A DNA stretch of 64,000 bases from Actinernus sp. WN-2022. Its lineage: Eukaryota > Cnidaria > Anthozoa > Actiniaria > Actinernidae. A program made the translations under genes and the position numbers. Below, piece by piece: positions 22,323 to 32,453 of this stretch. Each line of letters starts with the position of its first letter. Position 1 is the first letter of the stretch. The notes beneath the pieces were generated by a model. It worked only from the letters and a program-made list of their open reading frames with translations. It ran no database searches and was not told the DNA's origin. The DNA lies in the NCBI GenBank assembly GCA_030867875.1, contig JAOWCC010001589.1:145487745-145551744 (forward strand). Reading direction: 5' to 3'.

Positions 22323-22323
22323 G

Positions 22324-22340
22324 GCCTCGCTTTCGAGTGC
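22324..22340 (-). repeat. 17-bp inverted repeat, right arm
   Basis: GCCTCGCTTTCGAGTGC, exact inverse of 21665-21681. Confidence 0.85.
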
Positions 22341-22359
22341 CACAGGTAACCCATCCATG

Positions 22360-22549
22360 GAACTGAGTTACACGAGGAAAACAAAATGGCGAATGTTGAC
22401 AGTGTGATTCTCTCATCAGGTTCATCTAGGTTCGTACTCGTTGAAGGACTTACGTTCTGTAAGTATTAATCTTTAACTTATATTTACTATTCGCCACTAT
22501 TCGCGCTATTCGGTATTCGCTATTCGCTATTCAGGTTTTCCAGAAACCC
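22360..22549 (-). repeat. Right terminal inverted repeat (190 bp)
   Basis: Inverse of 15656-15838, with one extra short 'gaatagc' unit near the outer end. Confidence 0.92.
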
Positions 22550-22558
22550 ACGCCAAAG
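22550..22558. repeat. 9-bp target-site duplication, right copy
   Basis: ACGCCAAAG, identical to 15647-15655. Confidence 0.9.
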
Positions 22559-22773
22559 TCCATCCGTTAATGAATTCAAAGCTAAACTAAAATACTACCT
22601 TTTTTGACATACCTATAATCTGTACACAGTAATCAGTCTTGTTTTCAGCTGAATGTAATTTATGCGCAGATATTTATATTTACACTTATTTAGTACATGT
22701 AGTTGTCAAGCGCATAGAACATTTATGTATATGCGCTATACAAATGTCATTATTATTATTATTATTATTATTA
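22559..22773 (+). mobile_element. LINE, second part: last codons and 3' tail
   Basis: Continues the frame from 15655 as SPSVNEFKAKLKYYLF and a TGA at 22605-22607. A 3' untranslated region follows with 'aagcgcatagaac...atgcgctatacaaatg', ending in (ATT)n at 22747-22773, the usual 3' terminus of these LINEs. Confidence 0.88.
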
Positions 22774-22837
22774 CTCCAGTTACCTCCTCTAGCCCTAGCT
22801 CACTTACCAGGAGATTGTAGTTGTTCTGTCGCTTTAA

Positions 22838-22889
22838 CCACGAAAACACTAGACTAATAATATTGTCCAATCAAAACTGGTTATAAGAA
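22838..22889 (+). repeat. 52-bp direct repeat, left copy
   Basis: From ccacgaaaacactagac to ggttataagaa, identical to 24549-24600 over 52 bp with no similarity beyond either edge. Confidence 0.9.
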
Positions 22890-23675
22890 CTACTAGATTT
22901 TGCTAGTAGTTGTAAGCGCACCAGCCATTGCTTTATTTCCCAGTCAGCTGTTATAAATCTAACAACTATCGCCGGAACTTCGCCAAGTCTTGTGGTCCCA
23001 TCAAATATGACAGAAACGTTACTGCCAGATATCTCTCCCTTGATGGTTTCTTCTTCCTCCTTCCTGACAAAAGGGATAAGCTGCCGCATGTTGGGTACAG
23101 AAGTCAGACGATAGCCACCTTCTTCCAGTAACTCACAGAAAACGTCCATCTTTTGGAGGGGAACACCGGCCTTGAGGAACGTTTTCATTACTTTAATCCT
23201 AAAAAGCCTCTGGCTGTCGCTTAGCATTTCCCCTTTAGGGTGCACCTCTTGGTCATACTTCTTCATCGCGTCTAGTACTGTTATGTCTTTTTTCTTCTTC
23301 TTCGCTAGCATTTCAACTCCTGACTTGTGCTTTTTGGACTCTACATGACACTTTATTATGCTTGCCTTCTCTGAAATGTCTTCACGATAGGCGTCACAGA
23401 ACAGCTTGTTGTTTGAATTTCTAAATGGCTTGTCCTTGAACTCTCTAATTCTTGTTTCGACAAAGTTAGTTTTCATTTTACCTGACTTCATTGCCGGCAT
23501 ATTTCCTGGTCCACGGTCGCTATTTTGTTTCGTTTTATTTGACGAAACCACCCGACTTCTGGCTAGGTCTGAAGCTTTGGGACTTTTTAATTGCATTCCT
23601 TACAGCTTCTGATGGCTCCGAGCCAGTCAAATCAACAGCGTTTATCTCCGAACTCGAACTGGCACTGGCAGCCAT
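22871..23675 (-). pseudogene. hAT-like transposase N-terminal part
   Basis: ATG at 23675 starts MAASASSSSEINAVDLTG. A frameshift near 23537 leads into the frame 23596-22871. A BED-like finger follows (LFCDAY...KASIIKCHVESKKH), with the second expected Cys replaced by Tyr. Then come a helical block (AMKKYDQEVHP, FRIKVMKTFLKAGVPLQKMD) and the start of the transposase core, VSVIFDGTTRLGEVPAIVV, with the first acidic residue, then DWEIKQWLVRLQLLAKS. The frame breaks off at 22871, inside the left 52-bp repeat, so the C-terminal two thirds are missing. The arrangement fits hAT proteins of the CGBP1/ZBED-like type. Neighbouring retroelement pieces lie on the same strand. Confidence 0.68.
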
Positions 23676-23949
23676 GACTGATGAGTGATGAGAACTGTGA
23701 GGGCTTAGCAGCCTGGCATAAATAGGCAACCAGGGTACCAGGCCTTCAATAAGCAGCCAAGCCTTTATAACATGAAATCCTTTCTTGGAGCAATCAAAAC
23801 AAACTGCACTCATTAATTTTTCATGGAATATTGATTTTATTGGAAAACAGAGAACAGAAAACGATAAATCAGAAAACCACAGGAAGCCCACGCGACCACA
23901 GAGAAAGTCGTCAGTGTTTTTTAGATATTTTTCCTGAAAAATATGCGCA

Positions 23950-24312
23950 TTATGCCGGCATTATGCTCGATGCTCCAACTATAGTATTATGCTCAAAATT
24001 ATGCCGGCTTAATGTATCTGACCCTACTCTTGAGCACCTCTTCCATATTTCCCCCAAGACCTCCTCTGTTTCTATTAGGATATTTTCTATTACCTTAATT
24101 GTCGGCTTACAAATACGTTTGGGGCGCGTGTCCTTCGTGTTCAGCTCTGGGCGATCGTCCGGGCTTGTCCCACCTTCACTCGAGTTCTCCTTGGGGTGCT
24201 GTATGATTGCAGCGGCGGCCGTGGGCTCCAAAGTAGGTCCAGCAGTGGTGCTTGGTTCAGGATCCCTCTGTAACTGCTGTTCCCTGTCTATGGCTCCTTG
24301 GGCGCTGGCCAT
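23950..24312 (-). CDS. Gag-like N-terminal fragment, tentative
   Basis: A 120-codon frame begins MASAQGAIDREQQLQRD and contains RPKRICKPTIKVIENILIET, a polar region with a short predicted helix. It follows the right-hand 52-bp repeat at 24549-24600 by about 240 bp, as a gag start would follow a leader. I suspect the N-terminus of a retroelement protein, but no diagnostic domain is visible and the frame ends in unrelated sequence. Confidence 0.3.
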   Translation of the reverse strand: MASAQGAIDREQQLQRDPEPSTTAGPTLEPTAAAAIIQHPKENSSEGGTSPDDRPELNTKDTRPKRICKPTIKVIENILIETEEVLGEIWKRCSRVGSDTLSRHNFEHNTIVGASSIMPA

Positions 24313-24548
24313 CGCGATTCCACCCTAAGTCCTTGTGCGTCCTGAACTTAACAAAGTCTCCGTTTTTACTGTTCCGCTACCTCGTCCGATACTCGTGGCT
24401 CCGATAGGGCAGTGTAACCAAAATGAACCAGTCGATACTCTAACGGATTTATTTATGTTGGTAAAAAAGGAATGAACTTATTAAGCTGTACACGATGCAA
24501 ACTCTAATTCGAACTAAAACTACTAAAATTACAATGATGACCTTAGGA

Positions 24549-24600
24549 CCACGAAAACACTAGACTAATAATATTGTCCAATCAAAACTGGTTATAAGAA
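24549..24600 (+). repeat. 52-bp direct repeat, right copy
   Basis: Identical to 22838-22889. It abuts the truncated end of the BEL/Pao copy that continues to the right. Confidence 0.9.
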
Positions 24601-26790
24601 TTGCGGTTATCTAGAAAGCTATCAATAAGCTCTTACAGACTTTCTGCGCTATCGGACTTACACTCTGTGTTGCTAGCGATGCTTTCGCGTACGTTTCTGT
24701 ATCGTCTAATTTATTAGAATTTACTTCACTCACCGCTTTATCAGTTGACTGGATCTTCTCCCTTAGTTCAGAGTCAGTCTAAATCCTCCACTAGCCATTC
24801 TATCTTTTGCCTTGCTAAACAACTCATGTGTCACTCACCGTATTGTCTCCGGTAACTAAGTCATCTACATAGAACCCATTGACCATCTTCTCTACAAACT
24901 CGGGATCTACGGTCACATACATGTATGTGCCTAAGTGGTGTCTAATCGTACCGTTCAGTAGAAAGGGCGATGTTTCTATGGCTACCGACTCGTCTCCTTT
25001 ACCTCCTATCACACAATCCTTCTGAAATTCCCACAGGTAGTCTGCTCCTACTAATATATCTACTTCTAACCTCTCCTGAGAACCACAAACCTTTCAGATG
25101 AGGATACTCATCTGACTAATTACACGGCTAATTCCATGTGGCCGTTGGGAATACTAGATATTTCGGGCACCACAAATGCTTCTACTGTGATACTATCCCC
25201 TCCATTCAACGGACTCACACTCAACTCGACTACCTCTCGCAACTTGCCTTTCTGATTGCGCTGACCAAATCCGTTAAGACTAAGCCATCCACGCCTGACT
25301 ACCGGAAGCCCTGCGTGACAAGCGGTTGACGACGTAATAAATGAACGATGACTGCCGGCGTCGAACAAAAGCCTTGCTCTGACGCGCGATTCCCCTTCGC
25401 TACCGTTTTTAACAATTCCTTGCTCGGTTTGCAGCCACTAGATCCTACATGTAGATTACCCGTACTACTATCAGATACGACATGATTAGAACTCGATGAT
25501 TCTGACTTATCTCCCCCCATCTCCTGCGTGGACTGATTAGGTTGTGGGGTTTCCCCTTTGTTTTGGATTCCTTGACCCTCGCAAATAGAAATATGATGCT
25601 CCCTCCTGCAGCCCTTACAAACATTCTCTTTTTCCCTACATTCAAACGCTCTATGGCACCTAGCAAACTTAATTAATAGACTCCTACGTGCTTTCACTGT
25701 CATGACTTTGTCACACTTCTCTGAGGCATGCTTTCTCAGACAGAAGACACAGGTCCCGTTTCCCTCTGCTGCGAGAAGAGCGCTTGCTGTTCCCTTGTTG
25801 CCAGTCCCGCCGTCACTTGTCCTGTTTGTCACGGCGTAGTGATGCTCCTCTCTCAGTTCAATCTCCTCCCGTATCTGCTCCAGCAAGTCCTCCATACACC
25901 ACTGCATGTACTCCTGCCCTCTTGTGACCGTCAAGCGAAAGGCACTCGGCAGCTTCTGTAGCAGCGCACGTACAACAATGGCAGAATAGAGCCTCTCATG
26001 GACTCCTAACGCCTCCAACCCTCTGAAGTGCGTCTCACATTGGTCATAAAATTTCCTTAATCTTAAAGTATCTCCATCGTTAAACACTGGTGATAAGTTC
26101 ATTAGGTCATTAATGTGTGCCCTTTGTATCGCCTCATGTCAACCAAATCTTTTCTTCAACAACTTTAAGGCCGCTGTGTAGTTTGCCGATGTCAGGGCAA
26201 ACCCAGCGATGGTCGATTTGGCTGGCTCCAGCAGTAGCCCACGCAAGTAGGCGAACTTATCGACATCTGCGAGTGACTCATTCTGGTCTATGGAGCTCTC
26301 AAACGAATCCCCAAACTCCTGCCATTGTTGTATCTTCCTGCTGAACTTCTTTTCTTCCTGCTTCGGCAGTTTAGCTTTGACTCTGCACGTTATGGGATCT
26401 GCTGCTAGCCGAGGCACTAACTGCGGGTGAACTGGGCGTGCTGACAGCCACGGGCTCAACTTCGTCTTCGGTCATCAACTCCTCCAGCCTATACACAACC
26501 TTGTGCAGTCCTGCTCTCATCTCGTCGCCCTCATTTATTATTTTCTCTAAGTCCCCGTTAGTGTCCTCGATGTCTCCTACCATTAGTTCTATAACTTCAT
26601 CATCTAGCCCTAAGAGAGTTTTCACCTTTTCCTTAGCACTCTCACCCATCTGCCTGAGCAATATCCTCTCTTCGTCCACATCCGAGTTGTCTTGGCTCAG
26701 CTTCTCTTTGACCTTCTGTATTAATTTCGTCGCTTCACCTCTATGCACCGATCGAACCTTCTTTTTCTTTGCCAGCTGGCGGTAAGAACA
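24601..26790 (-). mobile_element. BEL/Pao retrotransposon, gag-protease-RT partial copy
   Basis: Read from high to low coordinate. The gag N-terminus starts at about 26790 (AKKKKVRSVHRGEATKLIQK, then long coiled coil). A DUF1759-like gag core is at 26380-25900 (SFESSIDQNESLADVDKFAY, LRGLLLEPAKSTIAGFALT, FDYDQC-type YDQCETHFRGLEALGV). Two zinc-knuckle-like cysteine clusters are at 25760-25590 (CVFCLRKHASEKC, CKGCRREHHISIC). An aspartyl protease with FDAGSHRSFI is at 25368. After an internal deletion come RT blocks SPFLLNGTIRHHLG and VNGFYVDDLVTG at 25012-24840, then AKDRMASGGF with a frameshift. RNase H and integrase are absent here. It joins a DIRS-like RT at 26790 and the 52-bp repeat at 24600. 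Confidence 0.85.
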
Positions 26791-27606
26791 ATATTGCTTA
26801 TCGAGCTTATCGATTTTCTTAGCAGGAATTTGAAATTGCATTTTGACTGAGTAGCTGACAAAGCCAAGTCATTCTCCTATTTGCTTGGGTTGCCAATCAG
26901 ATTTTTGTTGATTAACCTTTAATCTGGACTCATCGAGATCACGCTGATGAACCAGGCTGGCAGCTGACGCAGATTGCTCGCCGGTGTGACAGGAGATTCC
27001 ATCCTCAAGATAAAGGAAACAAGTAAAACCCATAAAACGCTAGCGGTGTAATAAAGGGTGGAGCAGTTTGGTAAAACAATGGCAAGCAGTACTAAATCGG
27101 CAAAAAGGTGGAACGGTGAAGGTAAAGTAACTAAGCATGCCCCTATAGGGCCAAGCGAACCCTTAGTACGTCTGATGTTCCTCATATATGTGTATGTGAT
27201 GATAACCAGACTCAAGATCCCTCGTAAAAAAACAATTATTCTCTTGAAAAACCTTGGACAAAGAGCAGAAACCTTCATAGTGGAACTTAGGCTTTACTCG
27301 GAAAGAGTTGACATGACGCAAGTCAATTACCAAACGTAACTTCTTACCAATAGCAACTGTAAGAGGATTTACACAAAATGGGGGATCTGTATGCTGATTA
27401 ACACAATTATTAATTAAGAGTTTAGAAATGGCCTCCTCGACAAAATCGGAACGATTCAAAGCTGAACGGTTGTTGGGCAAAAAATAACAAATAGGGTATT
27501 CCATCAAGGATAGCTTATAGCCTTGAGAAATAATGTGCAGAACGAAATCGGGAGATTCTAGGCGGTCTGCCAAAAAACAGATTCTGTTTAAGACGCCCTT
27601 TAACAC
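26791..27606 (-). mobile_element. DIRS-like reverse transcriptase fragment
   Basis: The frame 27606-27163 reads DFVLHIISQGYKLSLME, FLPNNRSALNRSDFVEEAI, NPLTVAIGKKLRLVIDLRHV and FFTRDLESGYHHIHI, the first half of a DIRS/YR-retroelement RT with its first catalytic Asp. After stops and frameshifts it resumes as CFLYLEDGISCHTGEQSAS (the YLDD box changed to YLED), HQRDLDESRLKVNQQKSDW, a stop, LGFVSYSVKMQFQIP and AKKIDKL. At about 26790 the protein-like reading passes directly into BEL/Pao gag on the same strand. The tyrosine recombinase and RNase H parts are missing. Confidence 0.75.
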
Positions 27607-28339
27607 TACTACTGCACCCTTGGCTAACTTCGCAAGATTGAAGGAAGATTAAAGGGTCAAGTAATTGATCATCTTCTTGGCCTGAAGGGAAATCGATTTG
27701 CAGTCATTCTTGGCTGGATCCACCAGCGGCTCTACTACCAACTTAGCTACTGGCCATGGTGGACGAAGGAAAGAAATGTGGCAGCAGAAAGGTTTTATAG
27801 AGCCTGAAAGCACAATGGAGAACGTGTCAGGAAGGCCCACAAGAGTATATCTTGTCTGGAACATTTACATGTACGAATCCTAAAAAGACTTTCAAACACC
27901 GTTCTGGATATGCCAGTTTACAAATTACAGTACTGGGTTTCCAGCCAGTGTTTGCTTCGCTTGTTCGTTCCCGCTTACATTCGTTCCCGCTTACATTCGC
28001 TCCCTTTGATACGCTTCTGACTACAAGCACTCTTGTGTTTTCTGAAGTAATGTTGTGAACCTGGAAGGAGAAATTTGGTAGATGAGTAAATTTGGTAGAT
28101 TCTCATTGAGAAAGCATGTCAACTCACCAGCTAGCATCATTTTGCATGACCTCTGGCTGTGGCTCTGTTTGCAGATTTCTGTTTACCTCCACAATAGACA
28201 ATAGGTTTTTGAGTCTATAAGCCAATACTATCTGTATCAGTTTTATAAAAACCCATACATCACTGTAGAGAAACGAAGCGAAGGCTCAATATTAAAATAT
28301 TTTGGAGCCGAAGCGAACCAATCAAACCCAAATCAACTC
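27607..28339. other. No gene recognised
   Basis: Short frames only. A short duplication 'cgttcccgcttacatt' occurs at about 27965-27995. Confidence 0.4.
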
Positions 28340-28526
28340 AAACATTTCTTGGCGAAGTTGATATCTCCTGAACGGCTTTGCATACGAGAGCAGACATTTA
28401 TATTTGCGACGAAAATCGGTCTCCCTCATCATTAACTTTGGTTATCAGGCGACGATCAGTACAAGTCTTGCCTTAACTTGAGATTGTATTTCGCTTACAT
28501 CTGTTTTTTATTGTGCATTAGATCTG
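28340..28526 (+). repeat. Dispersed repeat, copy 1
   Basis: Shares 'ggctttgcatacgagagcag', 'ctccctcatcattaactttg' and the closing 'attgtgcattagatctgt' with 32215-32453 in the same orientation. Copy 1 lacks about 60 bp of the middle. It ends exactly where the 30-bp minisatellite begins. Confidence 0.8.
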
Positions 28527-28706
28527 TCCTGGGTGTTCGGTAATTACCAGACTCAGTCCTGGGTGTTCGTTAATTACCAGACTCAGTCCTGCGTGTTCGT
28601 TAATTACAAGACTCAGACCTGTGTCTTTGGTAATTACCAGACTCAGACCTGTGTGTTCGGTAATTACCAGACTCAGTCCTGCGTGTTTGGTTATTACCAA
28701 ACTCAG
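28527..28706 (+). repeat. 30-bp minisatellite, six units
   Basis: Six tandem units of the type tcctgggtgttcggtaatta + ccagactcag, each exactly 30 bp with 1-4 differences. A partial seventh (tcct) leads into unrelated sequence. Because 30 is a multiple of three, both strands stay open across it; the ten-residue repeats in those frames (such as FGNYQTQSWV) are by-products and do not support a gene. Confidence 0.92.
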
Positions 28707-29791
28707 TCCTATTGCTGGCTTGCAACCCATCCCCAGAGATTCAAATAACAAAGCCGTGGCGGCTATGTTGGTGGAACTAACAAGAGAAGCTAACAAGGAA
28801 TATTTTGTTAACATCCACCAACATGGCGGTGTTGACGTGCAAGGCACCAAACTCAGACTTGTGACAAAGTTTTGACTGTATACGAACAATCACTTTGCTA
28901 ATTAATAATGCTACCTCAAATTTCTGTTGCACTCACAACATGAGAATCTAAATTTCTGCTGCACTCACAGGAAGACCAAATTGATGCATTAATATTAGAT
29001 ATATTAGGTGATGGGATGAAAACTTAGACATGGACGGTAACTTTTTCTCTTTATGAAAGTCTGAAAATTACCACAGACAACGCAGGCTTTCGTTAAGTTC
29101 CATCAACATTAACTTTCAGGAGACATAATCCGATATCCTAGGCTATGGTTAGGAGGGAAAATTGGAATAGTTCTAACCTACAACTGAACCCAGAGGTGCT
29201 AGCAAAGTATCTCCGTCTTGGTTTACTACTAAGACAGAGAGAGACCTCCCCGGAGACCAGTCTTGGCTAGCAGGGAAATTTAAGCTGCTCTACAAGTGAA
29301 AATAAATGTCATGAAATGTTAGCTAGCATTCAACTCATGATTCAAGAAGGCGGCATTATTTAGCATATAACTGCACATTTTGCACGGAGAAAGTATGTGA
29401 AAAGCAGGCAAACTATTTCGCATCGAGAATCGTCAGGATTTAGTTGAATATTTAAAAAAATTCTCACCCCAATCTCGTACCTTGATTGAGTTATATATAT
29501 ATATATTCGGAACTACAATATACTACGTACTTTATATTGATCATAAACAACTGATCATGATCGGTCCTCGAAATATATCGTCAGACTTCAGTTGCTTTTG
29601 CTTGCTTTCTTGTAGATAAAGGTTGATTATACGAATGAAATGACTCACCTTACACCGTGTTACAGTTGAACTAAATTATACCGCTTTCCTCTAAGTAATT
29701 TGCAACCTCAAACTCTGTCATAGGGCAAAAACTACGAAAACTTACCTTCAATGTGTGTATGCAATCTGACGAATCCTATGAAGACTAAGGT
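28707..29791. other. No gene recognised; short AT microsatellite
   Basis: Contains (TA)n at about 29494-29511 and no convincing frame. Confidence 0.4.
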
Positions 29792-30955
29792 TTATAAGAA
29801 GCAAATGGTAATCAGAAAATGTCCTTTATCCCTTAAAAAGTGAGGCAAAGTCTGGCGTGCACCAACAGCAGCTAGTTCATCTTTTATTGTAAACCCTTTG
29901 TCGGCCATTACAAGGTCCCCTCTTTTTAGGTGGTCTAAGTATCCTGACTTCTTTACTATATCTGGATCACTAATAGAACCGCAGTACAGGTCACTACAGA
30001 ATGAGAGAACTCCATTAGGTGTGATTCCTATCAAAGATTTCATCGTTGTTCTTGACTTGTAGCTGAATAGCACATGGATCTCTTGTCTCGGCTGGAAGGC
30101 GATTCCATTTAAATTTCTGTGCAAGCAATGATTGAAACCGAATTTGGGTAGAATGTCTTGAATACAGGGGGCATGTAATACATAATTTGTTCTTTGGATG
30201 GCCATTGAATACATAATGGTTCTAACTCCAACCTCATAAACCTGATCCATGTTCTGCGGATAACTGATACAGTTGAAACTGCAACTCTAAATCGTTCTGA
30301 CAGGTCTCTTTCATGAAGTCTAAGTCTCATCAAAACCAGGGTGACCTCTTGCCATAGTGTTAGTTTTTGACTAGTTCCAGGTTTGCGTTTGTTTGGATCA
30401 ATGAAAGGTCGTGGTTGGTTACCATAGTTTAGATTAGCTGCAAAACAAAATACCATGTTTTTGGTAGTAAGGAAAGCCAGTGAAGAATGACATATCATCG
30501 TCGTCGTTCTTGTAATCATCAATATTAAACTTTGGCCGGTTGTTCACCTCTGATAATTCTTTCTTCAAAGAATCTGCTCTTGCAAATCCTTTAATTCCTG
30601 GTGGATTTCGGTCTCAGGTTCATCACATACATCATTACTGTTCGATACTGCAGCCAGTTCAGGCTGTGCATGGTCAGTTGTCGATGTTTCTGTTGGAGCA
30701 GAGTCATTAAAACAACTGTAATGTCCACTGGTGGCTCGTGATAACTTTCAGTTTCATCCCCATCAGTTTGCGTCTCCATCACCAGTCTTTTCTTGCATGG
30801 CTTTACCCTAACATCTGGTAGGTCGTGCTTAACTCTTTCCCTACGCTTAGCAGGATTCGATGACCACGGAAAAATTGTAGGAAGTTGTGTTCTGCACATT
30901 CGTTCTCCATCTGGAAAGTGTTCTCCACATATCCTCGTGTGATTAGAGTCTGCTT
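29792..30955 (-). pseudogene. THAP-HTH-DDE transposase relic (ISL2EU-type)
   Basis: On the minus strand the reading starts at about 30955 in the second half of a THAP finger (RICGEHFPDGERM and LPTIFPW). A linker follows (30899-30591), then a helix-turn-helix (KLTLWQEVTLVLMRLRLHE, FRVAVSTVSVIRRTW) and the front of the DDE_Tnp_4 core. The first catalytic residue is changed: NSVSIIACTEI, where Asp is expected in place of Ala. After a frameshift the core continues with FSYKSRTTMKSLIGITPNG and DLVMADKGFTIKDELAAVGA (second catalytic Asp present), ending at 29792 before the third acid. The 5' end is cut by a plus-strand LINE at 30956. It is inactive through point mutation, frameshift and truncation. 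Confidence 0.78.
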
Positions 30956-31702
30956 TTTCTACTATATGTTAATGACATTTTCAAATGTTCTGAAATTCTA
31001 GAGTTCTATTTATTTGCAGACGATACAAATATCTTCTTAAGTGATAAAAACATTCGGAACCTTGAACTGTACTTAATATTGAATTGGAAAAAGGTAGCGA
31101 CTGGTTAAATGACAACAAGCTATCATTAAACATTGATAAAACTAGCTTTGTAGTCTTCCACCCCCCACAAAAGAAAATTCTGCATAACATGAAATTGTTA
31201 ATTTCAGGTAAGTCAAATTTCAGGTAAGCCAAATTAAATACTTAGGCCTAATTTTTTATTCGCATTTAAATTGGAAACCACAACCATGTATACATGAATT
31301 AGGTAAAAAAATTCAAGAGGGGTTGGAATCCTATTTAAGCTTAGACATTATGTTGATATTGGGATCTTATGCTAATTGTATTATTCATTAATTTATCCTT
31401 TCTGTACGTATGGCCTACTTATGTGGGGTAACACTTACAAATCAACTCTAAAACCTATCATAACCCAGCAGAAGAAGGCCTTGCGTATCATTACTTTTTC
31501 TAAACCAGATAAACACTCAGACCCTCTCTTTTACCAGCTTGAAATTCTCAAGTTGATTGATCTTGTTTCTTTCCATAATCTAATTTTTATGTACCAGTTC
31601 CATCATAATTTTTTACCCAAAGCTTTTGACAATTGTTTTCAGTCAATATCATCCAAACATCAATACAACACTACCCTGTATACCATAGGCTCGAAATCGT
31701 AG
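30956..31702 (+). mobile_element. LINE RT fragment (same family as 47.6-51.9 kb)
   Basis: The plus strand opens inside the RT palm: FLLYVNDIFKC, then FYLFADDTNIFLSDKN (active-site FADD intact). A frameshift near 31080 leads into LNDNKLSLNIDKT, then IKYLGLIFYSHLNWKPQP. The frame 31376-31702 follows with YYSLIYPFCTYGLLMWGNTY and KKALRIITFSKPDKH. The 5' end is truncated at 30956 within a THAP-type transposase. The C-terminal block closely resembles that of the long LINE at 47749-48159. Confidence 0.82.
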
Positions 31703-32214
31703 GTCGATCGAAGCGAGACCAGCTGAAATCGAGCCGCAGGCTTGATTTCAGCACGAGTTGCGAAGCGACGAGCCTCTGGGTAGAGATTTTCGTTCCTTCC
31801 GGTACAGAATCTGTACCTCGTCCCCGATTGGTTGATTGAGTCGTGGCCATGGAAACTGAGGCAATAGGATCTAACGAACATTTTGATTGGCTCCATCTTG
31901 AGATCGTGCTACAAACCGTTTCACGAGTCTTGACAGATTATACACGTTAAAATTTCGATTGTGTGTTTCACAGTGCTGTACAATGAGTTAGCCTCGAAAT
32001 TCAAAGATATTTGTTCATGTTCAATATGGCCCACTGGCTAAGGAAAATCGCTGATTTTCCAACTCATACCCGGCTGGCATTTGTTTCTTCCTTTCGCGTT
32101 CGATTATCCAAAACGAGTAATTGTACTGGTGGTTTGCTCTCTAAATGCCCTGATTGACTCCCACATAACAGAGCTAGAACAACGAGGAATCAATACATGC
32201 TCATTGGGAGATCC
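31703..32214. other. No gene recognised; imperfect palindromic block
   Basis: 31688-31780 contains several short inverted pairs ('aggctcg' with 'cgagcct', 'gaaatc' with 'gatttc') and may be a small foldback element. No coding signal is visible. Confidence 0.35.
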
Positions 32215-32453
32215 AAACATTTCTAGGCGAAATTGATCTCTCCTGAATGGCTTTGCATACGAGAGCAGACATTTATATTTGGGACGAAAATCGATCTCCC
32301 TCATCATTAACTTTGTCTGTTGTCGGAATATCCTTCAGCCGACAAGTTATCTCAAGTTGTCTCATATAGCTGACCCTGTTATCTAAACATGTTTGCATAC
32401 ACTTAACTTGAGATTGCATTTCGCTTAGGTTTTTTATTGTGCATTAGATCTGT
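32215..32453 (+). repeat. Dispersed repeat, copy 2
   Basis: Longer copy of the repeat at 28340-28526. It ends immediately at the 3' end of the LINE ORF1 relic. Confidence 0.8.

Larger units (their letters stand above)
15656..22549. mobile_element. Mutator-like (MULE-type) non-autonomous element, 6,894 bp
   Basis: It begins GGGTTTCTGGAAAAC and ends with the inverse, GTTTTCCAGAAACCC. The terminal inverted repeats are 183 bp (left) and 190 bp (right) and differ at only about ten positions plus one extra short 'gaatagc' unit. The element is flanked by a perfect 9-bp duplication. Deleting the element and one copy rejoins the LINE reading frame as LNIRQ|SPSVNEF, which proves the insertion. Long TIRs plus a 9-bp duplication are characteristic of Mutator-like elements. 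No MULE transposase was found inside, so it is non-autonomous. The interior holds a C-depleted segment, a Penelope-like RT relic on the minus strand and a SINE. Confidence 0.85.

Noticed and set aside
22265..22345. tRNA gene on the minus strand
   Set aside because: Only the T-arm/B-box half is well formed. The D-arm and anticodon arm are degenerate, and a SINE-type body follows directly.
28527..28706. Regular 30-bp repeat array that superficially resembles a CRISPR
   Set aside because: There are no unique spacers; units are contiguous tandem copies, and the genome is clearly eukaryotic.
28533..28889. Repetitive ORFs on both strands across the minisatellite
   Set aside because: They exist only because the 30-bp period is a multiple of three; there is no start context or domain.
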